Assembly (NCBI RefSeq): GCF_023612095.1
Contig: NZ_CP086235.1
Location: 4,300,001-4,364,000, forward strand
Origin: Cytobacillus firmus
GTDB taxonomy: Bacteria > Bacillota > Bacilli > Bacillales > Cytobacillaceae
Reading direction: 5' to 3'
DNA: 64,000 bases
The notes beneath the pieces were generated by a model, which saw only the letters and a program-made list of their open reading frames with translations, was not told the DNA's origin and ran no database searches. How positions within the stretch are numbered: position 1 is the stretch's first letter; each line of letters starts with the position of its first letter. Of this stretch, positions 35,954 through 44,274 are shown piece after piece. The position numbers and the translations under genes are program-made.

Positions 35954-37006
35954 TTAAAGTTTATTCCTTCTTCTCATTAAAATAGCCCCAAAAACAGGTG
36001 CACCGATTAAGGCTGTAATCACACCGATCGGAAGCTCGGCAGGAGCAATGATCGTCCGTGAAACCAGATCGGCAATAATAAGGAAACCTGCTCCCACAAG
36101 AATGGATAGCGGCAGCAAATGCCTATGATCCGGCCCCCATAACATCCTGGTCAGATGAGGAATCACAAGTCCGACAAATCCTACCGTTCCAGACACAGCA
36201 ACAGCCGCACCCGTTAAGATAGAGCCTGCTATCAGGACCATTATCTTTCTCTTCTGAACGTCCACCCCGATATGCCGGGCCTTTTCCTCTCCGAAGCTCA
36301 TAGCATTCAGCTCTTTGCTGTTCACTAACAGAAGAACCGCACCTATCACAAAGAAAGGAAGGATAATGTTAATATACGCCCAGCCTCTCATCGACACACT
36401 TCCAAGAAGCCAGCCGATGATCTGTCTCAGCTCCTCACCAGTCAGAGCAATCATCAGAGAGATGAGGGCTCCAAGAAAAGAACTGAAGATGATGCCTGTT
36501 AAAATAATCGTTTCCACTTTCATGGATCTTTCAATATTTCTCGCAAAAAACAAAACCGCAAAAATAGTTAAAAAGGCAAATAAGATGCTGAATAAAGGCA
36601 GCGTAAACATTCCTGCAAACGGAATGGATAAGCCAAAGAACAAGGTTAAAACTGCACCAAGCGAAGCCCCGGAAGATACCCCGATTGTATAGGGATCTGC
36701 CAGCGGATTTCTTAATAAGCCTTGAAAGGCAGCTCCTGCAATAGCAAGAGATGCCCCAACCAAGCCTGCCAGCAATACGCGCGGAAGCCTGATATTCATA
36801 ATGATATTTGCATGCATGCTATCTGTGTTTTCCAATGAAACAAAGGGAAAAATCTCAGCGCTTATTACTCTGATGATCGTCATGGGGTGAATGGACACGG
36901 TTCCGATCGAGATCCCCATCAGCATGGCACAAAGCAGGAAAGCTAGTGCTGATATATAAGCCAGTAATTTATTATTTAAATACGTCCGGATATACTGCTT
37001 TTGCAA
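35954..37006 (-). CDS. btuC: Cobalamin/iron-siderophore-type ABC permease BtuC
   Basis: About 350 residues with some ten membrane segments, FecCD family: RVISAEIFPF, NIRLPRVLLAGLVGASLAIAGAAFQGLLRNPLADPYTIGVSSGASLGAV, and VSGTVGFVGLVIPHLTRMLWGPDHR near residue 285. The location between btuF and btuD under a B12 riboswitch assigns it to corrinoid uptake. Start: TTG 37006 lies 9 nt after AAGGAG; the alternative TTG 37024 precedes that site. The gene overlaps btuF by 35 bp. Confidence 0.93.
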   Translation of the reverse strand: MQKQYIRTYLNNKLLAYISALAFLLCAMLMGISIGTVSIHPMTIIRVISAEIFPFVSLENTDSMHANIIMNIRLPRVLLAGLVGASLAIAGAAFQGLLRNPLADPYTIGVSSGASLGAVLTLFFGLSIPFAGMFTLPLFSILFAFLTIFAVLFFARNIERSMKVETIILTGIIFSSFLGALISLMIALTGEELRQIIGWLLGSVSMRGWAYINIILPFFVIGAVLLLVNSKELNAMSFGEEKARHIGVDVQKRKIMVLIAGSILTGAAVAVSGTVGFVGLVIPHLTRMLWGPDHRHLLPLSILVGAGFLIIADLVSRTIIAPAELPIGVITALIGAPVFGAILMRRRNKL

Positions 37007-37931
37007 GTTCCTCGACTCCTTCAATAATACGAGGGCCAGAGCGGGTTACCATATCGGAATCAACATCGGCAACCTGCTTATTTTTCACTGCGGTTATATC
37101 CTGCCAGCCATCGCGGCTTAAGACATTGCCGACAGCATCTTCAGTGTAATAGCCATGAGTTGTGATGATCACATCCGGATTCCGTTCGATAATCGCTTCC
37201 GGATCCATCTTCGGCCATCCTTCTTCCGTAATGATATTTTCTGTGTTGATGGCACTCAGCATTTCGTCCATAAACGTCTCAGTCCCTGCTGCATAGATTT
37301 CCGGAGCAGGTGAAACTTCAACCATTACCGATTTGCGGTCCTCTTCTTTTATCCCATTAGCTTTTGTTTTGATTTCCTCAAGCTGGCGCTTCATGTCTGA
37401 AACAAGAGTTTCTGCTTTTTCCTTCTCTCCCGCTGCGGTCCCAATCATTTCAATGGATTCAAATACCTGATCAAAGCTCTTCGCGTCATTGACAACAAGG
37501 ACGGTTACACCTGCATCCCTTAATTGCTGAAGACCTGCTTCCGAATTTTGTGCACTTGAAGCGTGGGCAAGGACAAGGTCGGGATTTAAGGAGATCACTT
37601 TCTCTACATTAAATTCCAATCCTCCGATCTTTTCCTTTTCTGCGGCTTCCGGCGGGTAGTTATCAAAATCGGAGACCCCGACCACTTCTTCTCCCAGCCC
37701 TAATTCGAATGCTATTTCAGTGTTGCTTGGAATCACGGAAACGATTCTTTCGGGCTTGGCTTCAATGACCACTTCATTATCCAGCGCGTCATTTATCGTT
37801 ACAGGAAATGCAGCACTCTGCCCTTCCTCAACCTTTTTCTCTTCTTTTGGCTGTTCAGTACTATCGCCGCAGCCTGCAAGCACTCCTGCAGCAAGCAGCA
37901 TAGTTAATAAAAATACATAAAACTTTTTCAT
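36972..37931 (-). CDS. btuF: Corrinoid-binding lipoprotein BtuF
   Basis: 319 residues from ATG 37931 (GGAGG 10 nt upstream). Signal peptide ends in the lipobox LLAAGVLAG followed by Cys near residue 20. The periplasmic-binding fold of type III is seen in ERIVSVIPSNTEIAFELGLGEEVVGV, LNPDLVLAHASS and RNPDVIITTHGYY. It delivers B12 or cobinamide to BtuC on the outer membrane face. First gene of the B12 operon, directly after the riboswitch-controlled terminator. Confidence 0.93.
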   Translation of the reverse strand: MKKFYVFLLTMLLAAGVLAGCGDSTEQPKEEKKVEEGQSAAFPVTINDALDNEVVIEAKPERIVSVIPSNTEIAFELGLGEEVVGVSDFDNYPPEAAEKEKIGGLEFNVEKVISLNPDLVLAHASSAQNSEAGLQQLRDAGVTVLVVNDAKSFDQVFESIEMIGTAAGEKEKAETLVSDMKRQLEEIKTKANGIKEEDRKSVMVEVSPAPEIYAAGTETFMDEMLSAINTENIITEEGWPKMDPEAIIERNPDVIITTHGYYTEDAVGNVLSRDGWQDITAVKNKQVADVDSDMVTRSGPRIIEGVEELAKAVYPDVFK

Positions 37932-37983
37932 TCTCAGCAATCCTCCTATAACTTTCGACAAAATTCGGGTGGTGCCTGTCACC

Positions 37984-38024
37984 AAAAATAAAAAAAACAT
38001 CCCCTCGAATGGCAAGGAGATGTT
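37984..38024 (-). terminator. Riboswitch-controlled intrinsic terminator
   Basis: Minus strand stem AACATCTCC...GGGGATGTT followed by TTTTTTTATTTTT, located between the cobalamin aptamer and btuF. It is the probable off-state structure of the expression platform. Confidence 0.85.
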
Positions 38025-38096
38025 GGTATGGTCATTTACAAAAAATTGCAGAATAGATGGCCGGACCAAACACCTCCCTATCCTCGTAGGTTTATG

Positions 38097-38281
38097 GGTG
38101 CTTAAGAATCAGGCAGGTCTCCTGGCTCATGGTCAATGCGTTCTGCTCCTTCCCATACTTGTGTGTACAGTGGATTTGCAGACAGCTACCATTTACAGTG
38201 GCGGGACCGCGCTGGAATTTCACCAGCTTCCCTATTAAGTCTTCAAAAGAGCTTGCTTTAAAGCCCTTTTGAGAAGACACC
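38097..38281 (-). promoter_or_regulatory. Cobalamin (AdoCbl) riboswitch
   Basis: The aptamer on the minus strand carries the B12 box AGCCAGGAGACCTGCC and the conserved core parts GGGAAGCTGGTGAAATTCC and GCGGTCCCGCCACTGTA. Outer stem P1 is formed by AGGTGTCTT (5' side) and AAGCACC (3' side). Binding of adenosylcobalamin should favour the terminator at 37984-38024 and switch off the whole downstream import and salvage operon. Confidence 0.95.
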
Positions 38282-38315
38282 TGTTCTATTGCGGATATAA
38301 AATTTTCTATTTCTG

Positions 38316-38344
38316 ATTATACACCATCCCGCAGAAAAGTAATA
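38316..38344 (-). promoter_or_regulatory. Candidate promoter of the B12 operon
   Basis: Minus strand TATAAT (38321-38316) lies about 35 bp before the aptamer; the box 17 nt upstream is TATTAC (38344-38339), a poor -35. Confidence 0.5.
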
Positions 38345-38379
38345 GAAAATTGCGGAATGTTGTAAAAAAGTTCAGAATT

Positions 38380-38667
38380 CTAACGAGAGTATATTTTCCA
38401 TTCTTTTGTCTTCTTATCGAACACAATCTTTGCCTCACATGGCTCTTTTACTATGGCTTCGTACTCATCATACATATCATCCATATTAGCAAAATCACCA
38501 ATAATCCAAATTGGAATCTCGATCCTGACCCGATTCTGTTCGATATCCTTAATGGAAAGGACCGCTCCTTCTTTCATGAGGGGCTTTAATGAAAGCAGGA
38601 CATCTCTGGTAATAGGAGGATACGTCTTTTTCTTCTTAATGCCAAGGAGCGTTTTTTCTACCTTCAT
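38380..38667 (-). CDS. Conserved hypothetical protein, 95 residues
   Basis: I do not recognise a domain. The protein is mixed charged with a basic N-terminus (KVEKTLLGIKKKKTYPP) and an IEIPIWIIGDFANMDDMYDEYE core, with no signal peptide or membrane segment. The start at ATG 38667 overlaps the stop of the upstream 163-residue gene as ATGA, so the two are probably translated together; an ATG at 38676 is an alternative. It ends just before the B12-operon promoter. Confidence 0.65.
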   Translation of the reverse strand: MKVEKTLLGIKKKKTYPPITRDVLLSLKPLMKEGAVLSIKDIEQNRVRIEIPIWIIGDFANMDDMYDEYEAIVKEPCEAKIVFDKKTKEWKIYSR

Positions 38668-39155
38668 CTGTCCCATTTTCCCGGGATCACTTCCCCAAGC
38701 ATACGGTAAAAATCGTTCAGATCGCGATAATAAGTGCGGTTAAACCAGCCATCGTCATGGGCAAGGTACACATACCGGTTGCTCAGATAATTGTAAAATG
38801 GCAGCTTAAGATGCTCTTTAATATGGCCGAGATAAAGAAGCTCCGCAATTGTCTGGCCCGGAAGCTCATTCACCGCTTCCTCTTCCTCGAAGTCAATCCA
38901 GCAAAAATCGCCATAGCCGTATACATCATCCTCAACCAGCCTGCCCAGCTTGTCCCTTGACACATAATCGAACATCGTGTGGCTATTAAAGTCCCCATGT
39001 TCATAACGGTGCTTTAACAGCAGTAAATTATTAATAGAATCTGAAAGAGTCTGGGCAAACTCTGCAAACTCAATTCCATATGTCATTACATACTGATCCT
39101 GTTCATTAAGATGGATGTAGATGAGATCACGAATAGTTTGATTCCTTCTTTTCAA
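38664..39155 (-). CDS. Conserved bacillar protein of unknown function, 163 residues
   Basis: Acidic soluble protein with YGYGDFCWIDFEEEEAVNELPGQTIAELLYLGHIKEHLKLPFY and YVYLAHDDGWFNRTYYRDLNDFYRMLG. I recall similar proteins in many Bacillus genomes, some of them labelled by mistake as oxalate:formate antiporter; there is no membrane segment, so that name cannot be right. TTG start, 8 nt after GGAGG. Two-gene unit with the following 95-residue protein. Function unknown. Confidence 0.75.
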   Translation of the reverse strand: MKRRNQTIRDLIYIHLNEQDQYVMTYGIEFAEFAQTLSDSINNLLLLKHRYEHGDFNSHTMFDYVSRDKLGRLVEDDVYGYGDFCWIDFEEEEAVNELPGQTIAELLYLGHIKEHLKLPFYNYLSNRYVYLAHDDGWFNRTYYRDLNDFYRMLGEVIPGKWDR

Positions 39156-39430
39156 TGACGAAACCTCCGAACCGTAGCCAAATTGATAAAAAGACAGCTT
39201 CTTATGAAACTGCCTGCCAAACTTCCAGTATTTTATCCTCTTATTGTAGCAAAAATATCTGAAAATATCTTTGCAGATGAGAAAAAATTTTTAATCCGTT
39301 TTTTTGAAAATACAGGAAACCATCATGGTAATTTATTCGTCTAACTAATGAAATCCCTTTCTCGATTGTAAGGTTAATTTTTCTTTGGTAGGATAAAAAT
39401 GTAAAAAGGTAAAGAAACCAGGTGTATATA

Positions 39431-40615
39431 ATGAACCAGAATAATAGATTCTCAGACCGATTTGATTGGACGTTATGCTTTCTCCTGCTGCTGTTTTTTC
39501 TCATCAGCTGCATTGCGATATACAGCGGACAATCTTCCAATCAATATGAAGGGAATTTTGTTATATCACAAATTAAAAATTATATTGTTGGTGCTGTCAT
39601 TGTAGGGATTGTCATGTATTTTGACAGCGAGCAAATCCGGAGACTCACATGGCTGCTGTACGGTTTAGGCATCCTATTGCTTGTCGGGCTATTCATTGCA
39701 CCGGAAAGTATTGCACCAGAACGCAAAGGGGCTACATTGTGGTATATCATTCCCGGACTCGGTTCAGTGCAGCCTTCAGAATTCGTAAAGGTGTTCCTTA
39801 TTATCGCTCTCAGCAAAATCATCGCTGACCACCATCTTAAGTTTCAGGCTAAGACAGCCGGCACGGACTTTTTTCTCCTAATCAAACTAGGAGCAGTCAC
39901 ATTGCCTCCATTAGGATTGATTATTATCGAAGACCTGGGTACCGCCCTTGTCATCATCGCGATATTAGCAGGAATCATCCTGGTATCCGGAATCACCTGG
40001 AAAATCCTTGTTCCGATTTATGGAATCCTCGGTGCTTTAGCAGGAACCGTTCTATACCTGGTGATCATAGCACCGGAGATTTTAGAGAAATACCTTGGGA
40101 TTGACCCCTATCAGTTCAGCAGGATTTATTCCTGGCTTGACCCGGTCAATCACAAGCAGGGGGCCGGAATGCAGCTGTATAATTCCATGCTCGCTATCGG
40201 CTCGGGTTTGATTTCCGGTAAAGGCTTTACCGACAGGCAGGTATATGTGCCTGATGCCCACACTGATTTTATCTTCAGCGTCATTGGCGAGGAATATGGC
40301 TTCTTCGGCGCCAGTGTAGTAATCAGCCTTTTCTTTCTGCTTATCTATCACTTAACGAAAACAGGCCTTGAGACGACTGACCCTTTTAATACCTATATTT
40401 GCGTCGGGGTCATCAGCATGATCACCTTCCATGTATTCCAAAATATCGGAATGACTATTCAGGTCCTGCCAATCACCGGCATTCCGCTTCCGTTTATAAG
40501 CTACGGCGGAAGCTCACTTATGGGAAACATGATGGCCATGGGACTGATATTCAGCATTCGCTACCATCACAAAAACTATATGTTTTCAACTGATTCAAAT
40601 TATGTTGCAAAATAA
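39431..40615 (+). CDS. SEDS-family cell-wall polymerase, RodA/FtsW/SpoVE type
   Basis: 394 residues, ten membrane segments. SEDS proteins polymerise peptidoglycan glycan strands with a partner class B PBP. Signatures: GSVQPSEFVKVFLIIALSKII near residue 110, DLGTALVIIAILAGIILVSGI near residue 170, YVPDAHTDFIFSVIGEEYGF near 275 and the C-terminal TGIPLPFISYGGSSLMGNM. The usual QPDLGT reads IEDLGT. Closest in feel to RodA rather than FtsW; a second full RodA is likely elsewhere. ATG 39431 lies 6 nt after AGGTG. No partner gene is adjacent. Confidence 0.9.
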   Translation: MNQNNRFSDRFDWTLCFLLLLFFLISCIAIYSGQSSNQYEGNFVISQIKNYIVGAVIVGIVMYFDSEQIRRLTWLLYGLGILLLVGLFIAPESIAPERKGATLWYIIPGLGSVQPSEFVKVFLIIALSKIIADHHLKFQAKTAGTDFFLLIKLGAVTLPPLGLIIIEDLGTALVIIAILAGIILVSGITWKILVPIYGILGALAGTVLYLVIIAPEILEKYLGIDPYQFSRIYSWLDPVNHKQGAGMQLYNSMLAIGSGLISGKGFTDRQVYVPDAHTDFIFSVIGEEYGFFGASVVISLFFLLIYHLTKTGLETTDPFNTYICVGVISMITFHVFQNIGMTIQVLPITGIPLPFISYGGSSLMGNMMAMGLIFSIRYHHKNYMFSTDSNYVAK

Positions 40616-40632
40616 TTCCAACCGCGTATAAT
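40605..40632 (+). promoter_or_regulatory. Sigma-A promoter of argS
   Basis: TTGCAA (40605-40610), 16-nt spacer, TATAAT (40627-40632). The -35 box overlaps the end of the SEDS gene. The T-box leader begins about 20 bp downstream. Confidence 0.75.
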
Positions 40633-40649
40633 AACAGTAATATATTTAG

Positions 40650-40930
40650 TGTCTATGATGAAGAGAGTAGCAAAGGGTTCTTTCCTAAAAGCGAGACAGG
40701 GCCGGTGCAAGCCTGTCGGAAATCCTTTTTGTGAAGCGCACTTCGGAGATGCACAGCTGAAAGTAAAATAGGCTGTGCCGGGTAAGGAGTCCCGTTATCA
40801 AACCCCTTAAGGAATGTGTTCAAATAAATTGAAACGTCCTTTCGCAAGAGGTCCTTTGGACAATCAGAGTGGTACCGCGGGAAGATTTCAGCTCGTCTCT
40901 ATTTTATATAGAGGCGGGCTTTTTTATTTT
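40650..40930 (+). promoter_or_regulatory. T-box leader of argS, likely CGC (Arg) specifier
   Basis: Leader with the AGAGAGTAGC-like start (40662), GCGAGACAGGGCCGGTGCAA (40691-40710) of stem I, specifier loop GTGAAG-CGC-ACTTCGGAG with the candidate codon CGC at 40737-40739, the T-box sequence AGAGTGGTACCGCGG at 40866-40880, and a terminator stem (40889-40920, ending GGCGGGCTTTTTT). Uncharged arginine tRNA should stabilise the antiterminator and let argS be transcribed. Confidence 0.93.
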
Positions 40931-40948
40931 CAGGGAGGTGTGTTTAAA

Positions 40949-42637
40949 ATGATTAATTTCAAAGCGATATTCGCAGATCAGCTGGCATCTGTGCTGAATG
41001 GGCAGCTTTCTGAGGAAGCCATTTCAGACTTAATCGAAACGCCAAAGAATCCGGCACATGGCGATCTTGCTTTTCCCTGTTTTACACTGGCAAAAGCATT
41101 CAGGAAATCACCTGCCTCCATTGCTGAAGAGGCTGCTTTCCAGATAAAAGGACCGTACATTGAAAGAGCGGAAGCTGCCGGGCCCTACATTAATATCTTT
41201 TTTTCCAAAGATGCTGCAAGTGCAGTCATACTGGAAAAAATCCTGAAGGATGGAAAAGAATTTGGACTGCTGAAGGATGGTGCAGGCAAAACAGCCGTGC
41301 TTGATTTCTCTTCACCCAACATCGCCAAGCCCTTTTCCATGGGTCATCTGCGGTCAACCGTCATTGGAAATGCCCTCGGAAACCTGGCCGGAAAATGCGG
41401 TTATACCGCTGTCAGAATCAACCACTTAGGCGATTGGGGCACACAATTCGGCAAGCTGATCACCGCTTATAAAAAGTGGGGCAATCCGGATAAGGTGAAG
41501 GAGCATCCGATCAGGGAGCTGCTCAGCCTTTATATACGGTTCCATGAAGAAGCAGAGCCTGATCCATCCCTTGAAGATGAGGCACGTTCCTGGTTCAAAG
41601 AGCTTGAAAACGGTAATAAAGAAGCACAGGACCTCTGGAATTGGTTTAGAGATGAATCATTGAAGGAATTCCAGCGGGTTTATGACAGGCTTGGCATTCA
41701 TTTCGATTCATACAATGGCGAAGCTTTTTATAACGATAAAATGAAACCCGTCATAGAGGAGCTGATGGCAAAAGATCTGCTGGCTGAATCAGATGGTGCG
41801 GAGGTCGTTGAGCTTCCTGATGAAGACCTGCCTCCCTGCCTGATCAAAAAATCCGACGGAGCGACTCTTTATGCAACACGGGATCTGGCTGCAGCTTTTT
41901 ACAGAAGAGAAAATTATCAATTTGATCACTCCCTATATATTGTCGGCCAGGAACAAAGCATCCATTTCAGGCAGGTCAAAAGCGTGATCAAAAAGATGGG
42001 CTATGAGTGGGCAGACAGTATGACACATGTCCCGTTCGGTCTCTACTTAAAAGACGGAAAAAAGATGTCTACCAGAAAAGGAAGAGTCATCCTTCTGGAG
42101 GAGGTCCTGGATGAAGCAGTTCTTCTTGCAAAAGGCAATATCGAGGCTAAAAATCCCGGTCTGGAAAATAAAAATGAAGTCGCTGATGCAGTTGGCATCG
42201 GAGCCATTTTGTTCCATGATCTGAAAAATGACCGCATGAACAATATTGAATTTTCCCTTGAAGATATGCTGACATTTGAAGGAGAAACAGGTCCCTATCT
42301 GCAATATACCAATGCCCGGGCCTATTCCCTGCTCCGCAAGGCAGATGATATACCATCTGCTGCAAATGGGCTATCCGATTCTTACAGCTGGGAAATTATT
42401 AAGCTGCTCTATCAATATCCTGAGAAAATCAGACAATCTTATCGGCAACTTTCCCCTTCCGTTCTCGCTAAATATCTGATGGATGTGGCCCAGGCCTTCA
42501 ATAAATATTACGGGCAGGTAAGAATCCTGGAGAAGGATGCCGGCATCCAGGCAAGACTTGCCCTCGTCAAAGCAGTCGCCATTGTTCTTACAGATGGCAT
42601 GCAGACACTCGGCATGAAGGTACTGCGCCAAATGTAA
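40949..42637 (+). CDS. argS: Arginyl-tRNA synthetase
   Basis: 562 residues, class I synthetase. HIGH-type motif in SPNIAKPFSMGHLRSTVIGN near residue 125, KMSK-type motif in DGKKMSTRKGRVILL near residue 370, and the C-terminal anticodon-binding DALR domain (YLQYTNARAYSLLRK onward). N-terminal Add-1 domain precedes. ATG 40949 has GGAGG in front and follows the T-box terminator by 20 bp. B. subtilis argS has no T-box as far as I recall, so this may be a second argS; the window cannot show whether another exists. Confidence 0.96.
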   Translation: MINFKAIFADQLASVLNGQLSEEAISDLIETPKNPAHGDLAFPCFTLAKAFRKSPASIAEEAAFQIKGPYIERAEAAGPYINIFFSKDAASAVILEKILKDGKEFGLLKDGAGKTAVLDFSSPNIAKPFSMGHLRSTVIGNALGNLAGKCGYTAVRINHLGDWGTQFGKLITAYKKWGNPDKVKEHPIRELLSLYIRFHEEAEPDPSLEDEARSWFKELENGNKEAQDLWNWFRDESLKEFQRVYDRLGIHFDSYNGEAFYNDKMKPVIEELMAKDLLAESDGAEVVELPDEDLPPCLIKKSDGATLYATRDLAAAFYRRENYQFDHSLYIVGQEQSIHFRQVKSVIKKMGYEWADSMTHVPFGLYLKDGKKMSTRKGRVILLEEVLDEAVLLAKGNIEAKNPGLENKNEVADAVGIGAILFHDLKNDRMNNIEFSLEDMLTFEGETGPYLQYTNARAYSLLRKADDIPSAANGLSDSYSWEIIKLLYQYPEKIRQSYRQLSPSVLAKYLMDVAQAFNKYYGQVRILEKDAGIQARLALVKAVAIVLTDGMQTLGMKVLRQM

Positions 42638-42669
42638 AAGGAGAAGCCGTTATGGCCTCTCCCTTTTTG
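42637..42669 (+). terminator. Terminator after argS
   Basis: Hairpin GGAGAAGCC/GGCCTCTCC followed by CTTTTTG; it overlaps the 3' end of the convergent TauE/SafE gene. Confidence 0.75.
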
Positions 42670-43531
42670 CCTTTGTCCGGGCTTTTGCTTTCTGCATTTT
42701 CACAAGACTTCTTACCAGAAATCCGCCGACAAAAATGGCCATCAGCACTAAACCGGTATAATTCAAATGCATTAATTTCAGTATCACACTTGCGACTGTC
42801 GCCATATATAAGGCTCCGAGCATATACGTGATCTCTTCGTTCTCAAAATAAGAGGTAAGTTTCGCACCAAACTGTGAGCCAATGAGGCCTCCTCCTACGA
42901 GTGAAAGGCCAATCCAATAATCAATGCTGACAGTGGAAACGTAGGACAGGAAGCCTGCGGATACGATTAACATGACAGCAAACAAGCTGGTCCCTACCGC
43001 ATTTTTCGGCATCATCCCTAAATAGGCGACCGATAAAGGCACCATAATAAAACCGCCGCCAACCCCTAATGTAGTAGAAACAAATCCTGCAAAAAATCCA
43101 ATCAGCACCATCTTCACAATGGAAGGCGAATGGTCAGAAGAGTGAACAGCATGGGCTGACTTTTCTCTTCTTTTCAGCATGCTCAAAGCAAAATAAGACA
43201 GCAATATGATATAAAAAGCAGGCACGGCCCACGTGTCCCAGCCTTTATTCTCAAGAAAAAGAACAAATGGATGGGCGGCCTGAGTAGCTGCCATTCCGCT
43301 TAATCCAAGTATCAGCCCCTGCTTAAGCCTTATATTTTTCAGCCTGATATGAGCGGAGATGCCTGAAAGGGACGTTCCAATCGAAAACAGCAAACTTGTG
43401 GTGATCGCTTCCACTGGAGAAAAACCAAAAAGCATAAGCGTTGGAGTAAGAATGAATCCCCCGCCTACCCCAAAAAAACCGGAGAGCACACTAATAAGTG
43501 CCCCGAGAGTAATAAAGAAAACATATTCCAT
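42650..43531 (-). CDS. TauE/SafE-family membrane permease
   Basis: 293 residues with eight or nine membrane segments. Two repeats of the family signature are visible: GFFGVGGGFILTPTLMLFGFSP near residue 18 and STTLGVGGGFIMVPLSVAYLGMMPKNAVGTS near residue 157. Members export sulfite/sulfoacetate or move other small anions; the substrate here is not known. A basic tail (KMQKAKARTKAKRERP) lies at the cytoplasmic C-terminus. Monocistronic. Confidence 0.9.
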   Translation of the reverse strand: MEYVFFITLGALISVLSGFFGVGGGFILTPTLMLFGFSPVEAITTSLLFSIGTSLSGISAHIRLKNIRLKQGLILGLSGMAATQAAHPFVLFLENKGWDTWAVPAFYIILLSYFALSMLKRREKSAHAVHSSDHSPSIVKMVLIGFFAGFVSTTLGVGGGFIMVPLSVAYLGMMPKNAVGTSLFAVMLIVSAGFLSYVSTVSIDYWIGLSLVGGGLIGSQFGAKLTSYFENEEITYMLGALYMATVASVILKLMHLNYTGLVLMAIFVGGFLVRSLVKMQKAKARTKAKRERP

Positions 43532-43613
43532 TTATATTCCTCACTAACTATCACTGCTATTAATAGGTACTATATCACTTTACCATAATTGACAACGGTT
43601 ATACTGTTGTTCC

Positions 43614-43638
43614 CTTATTTATAATAATTATAAATAAG
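43614..43638. promoter_or_regulatory. PerR box upstream of dps
   Basis: TTATAATAATTATAA (43619-43633) is an exact match to the PerR box consensus TTATAATNATTATAA, and the symmetry continues outward to give a perfect 25-bp palindrome (43614-43638). It sits just upstream of the dps promoter. PerR represses peroxide-defence genes such as mrgA until H2O2 oxidises it. Confidence 0.9.
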
Positions 43639-43640
43639 TA

Positions 43641-43668
43641 TTGATTATAAATTAATATTTGTTATAAT
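43641..43668 (+). promoter_or_regulatory. Sigma-A promoter of dps
   Basis: TTGATT (43641-43646), 16-nt spacer, TATAAT (43663-43668), about 30 bp before the dps start and directly next to the PerR box. Confidence 0.75.
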
Positions 43669-43698
43669 TAGTATATAAATAACTTAGGGGGAATTACG

Positions 43699-44136
43699 AT
43701 GGAAAAATTACATGAGGCATTAAACGTACAAATTGCTGACTGGAGTGTCCTTTATACGAAATTGCATCGCTACCACTGGTTTGTAAAAGGCCCTCTTTTC
43801 TTTACCCTTCATGAAAAGTTCGAAGAATTATATAGTGAAGCGGCGGAAGTTGTGGATGAGGCAGCGGAACGCCTGCTTGCAATCGGCGGCACACCGGCAG
43901 CAAGCTTGACGGAATTCCTAAGCATTACGACTCTTGAAGAATCTAATGGGGAACACAAAGCAGAAGACATGGTTGCTGCTCTTGCTTCCGATTATAAGCA
44001 TATAAAAGAGCAATTACATTCTTTAGCCCAGCTTGCCGAGGAGCAGGAAGATCACGTGACAAACGACTTTGCCATCGGGCTAATGGAAAAATTGGATACG
44101 CATATTTGGATGCTGCAAGCCTACTTAGGAGAATAA
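43699..44136 (+). CDS. Dps-family ferritin-like DNA-protection protein (MrgA-like)
   Basis: 145 residues. The Dps ferroxidase residues lie in KLHRYHWFVKGPLFFTLHEKFEELYSEAAEVVDEAAERL near residues 21-60. Dps dodecamers oxidise and store iron with H2O2 and bind DNA, protecting it from oxidative damage. Preceded by a perfect PerR box, as is mrgA of B. subtilis. GGGGG precedes the ATG by 9 nt. Confidence 0.93.
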   Translation: MEKLHEALNVQIADWSVLYTKLHRYHWFVKGPLFFTLHEKFEELYSEAAEVVDEAAERLLAIGGTPAASLTEFLSITTLEESNGEHKAEDMVAALASDYKHIKEQLHSLAQLAEEQEDHVTNDFAIGLMEKLDTHIWMLQAYLGE

Positions 44137-44150
44137 TCGATTTTGGCAAG

Positions 44151-44186
44151 AGAGTCAGTGAGAATGGTCACTGGCTCTTATTTTTG
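44151..44186 (+). terminator. Terminator after dps
   Basis: Stem AGAGTCAGTG/CACTGGCTCT with one wobble pair, followed by TATTTTTG. Confidence 0.85.
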
Positions 44187-44274
44187 TACTAAAAAAAACT
44201 TTGCCATTTATGCTCTCTGAGGTGTTATGATTGACCTGATTGCTTCATTTTATTTTCGGAAAGGAGTATCCATA

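Noticed and set aside
39201..39345. 46-codon plus-strand frame starting MKLPAKLPVFYPLIV before the SEDS gene
   Set aside because: No ribosome binding site and no recognisable pattern.
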